A stretch of 64,000 bases of DNA from an uncultured Roseovarius sp. (GTDB lineage Bacteria; Pseudomonadota; Alphaproteobacteria; Rhodobacterales; Rhodobacteraceae): the NCBI GenBank assembly GCA_947496175.1, contig CANMBU010000003.1, positions 372,001-436,000 on the forward strand, given 5' to 3'. Below, piece after piece: positions 63,830 to 64,000 of this stretch. The position numbers were made by a program, and so were the translations under genes. The notes under the pieces were generated by a model that was not told where the DNA came from, made no database searches, and saw only the letters and a program-made list of their open reading frames with translations. Each line of letters begins with the position of its first letter. Within the stretch, counting starts at the first letter, position 1.

Positions 63830-64000
63830 TCAGATCTCGCTCATAATCTGGTCCTGGGCGACACGCACCATTTCCTCGATCTTGGCTCGCACGGTGTCCG
63901 CATCGGCCAGATCGCCCAGATCACCAGCCACTTTGCGCACGACATCCTCATAACCGGCCTCTTCAAAATCAGCCAGAACCACCTCTTTGGCATAGGCCTG
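63830..64000 (-). CDS. DUF1476 protein (ATP synthase zeta-type inhibitor), 5' end cut by window edge
   Basis: The minus strand is open from the window end through 56 codons to TGA. It reads QAYAKEVVLADFEEAGYED, then GDLADADTVRAKIEEMVRVA, and ends QIMSEI. This pattern matches the C-terminal half of DUF1476 proteins, the zeta inhibitor subunits of alphaproteobacterial F1-ATPase. About the first half of the protein lies beyond the window. It is below the track cutoff because it is partial. A terminator follows it. Confidence 0.88.
   Translation of the reverse strand, partial: QAYAKEVVLADFEEAGYEDVVRKVAGDLGDLADADTVRAKIEEMVRVAQDQIMSEI

Overview
The window comes from a marine alphaproteobacterium of the Rhodobacteraceae (Roseobacter group). 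This is inferred from the protein types and their order: an ALAS-type HemA, a malate thiokinase/serine-cycle block, Hint_2 proteins, a DUF1476 protein, purM-purN-rnd, and a corrinoid/betaine methyl-transfer set. No rRNA, CRISPR array, transposase or integrase was seen.

Layout. 1-2.6 kb: the 3' part of a LysR regulator, a CBS-pair protein, coaD and an outer-membrane beta-barrel protein. 2.8-8.6 kb: two GAPDH genes with a 47-residue membrane protein between them (too short for the ORF track), a Hint-domain protein and transketolase. 8.9-9.8 kb: a coiled-coil protein and zapA. 9.9-15.6 kb: serine-cycle/C1 genes (mtkB, mtkA, hydroxypyruvate reductase, serine-glyoxylate aminotransferase) and a divergent LuxR-type regulator. 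The two promoters facing this block carry the same 19-bp dyad. 15.7-18.7 kb: a second Hint protein and an orphan peptide-type substrate-binding protein.

19-49 kb is a nearly complete denitrification island downstream of nitrate. It holds nirS, a fused multiheme cytochrome and a cupredoxin, a Crp/Fnr (Dnr/NnrR-type) regulator with DUF4202, norCBQDEF (minus strand), a nirE-C-F-DL-G-H-J-N operon for heme d1 with a two-domain CbiX-type chelatase and a small membrane protein, a hemA gene, nosRZDFYLX (minus strand) and nnrS. Six promoters in the island carry a TTRAC-N4-GTYAA type box, the expected target of the island's own regulator. Nitrite is reduced to NO (NirS), NO to N2O (NorCB) and N2O to N2 (NosZ); no nitrate reductase is present. 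A tRNA-Asn whose 3' end faces the island, next to an AT-rich stretch, marks its right edge.

49.5-64 kb is mostly housekeeping: tRNA-Asn, an MBL-fold hydrolase, an EnvZ-like kinase, a glutaredoxin-like protein, a CAU-anticodon tRNA, purM, purN, rnd, a lipoprotein and sufE. It then holds DUF1638, a PAP2 protein, a corrinoid protein, a PA0069-type radical SAM gene broken by one in-frame TGA, a betaine-homocysteine methyltransferase, an MprF-like protein and the 3' end of a DUF1476 gene.

All family assignments were made by reading motifs and remembered family features; no database search was run.
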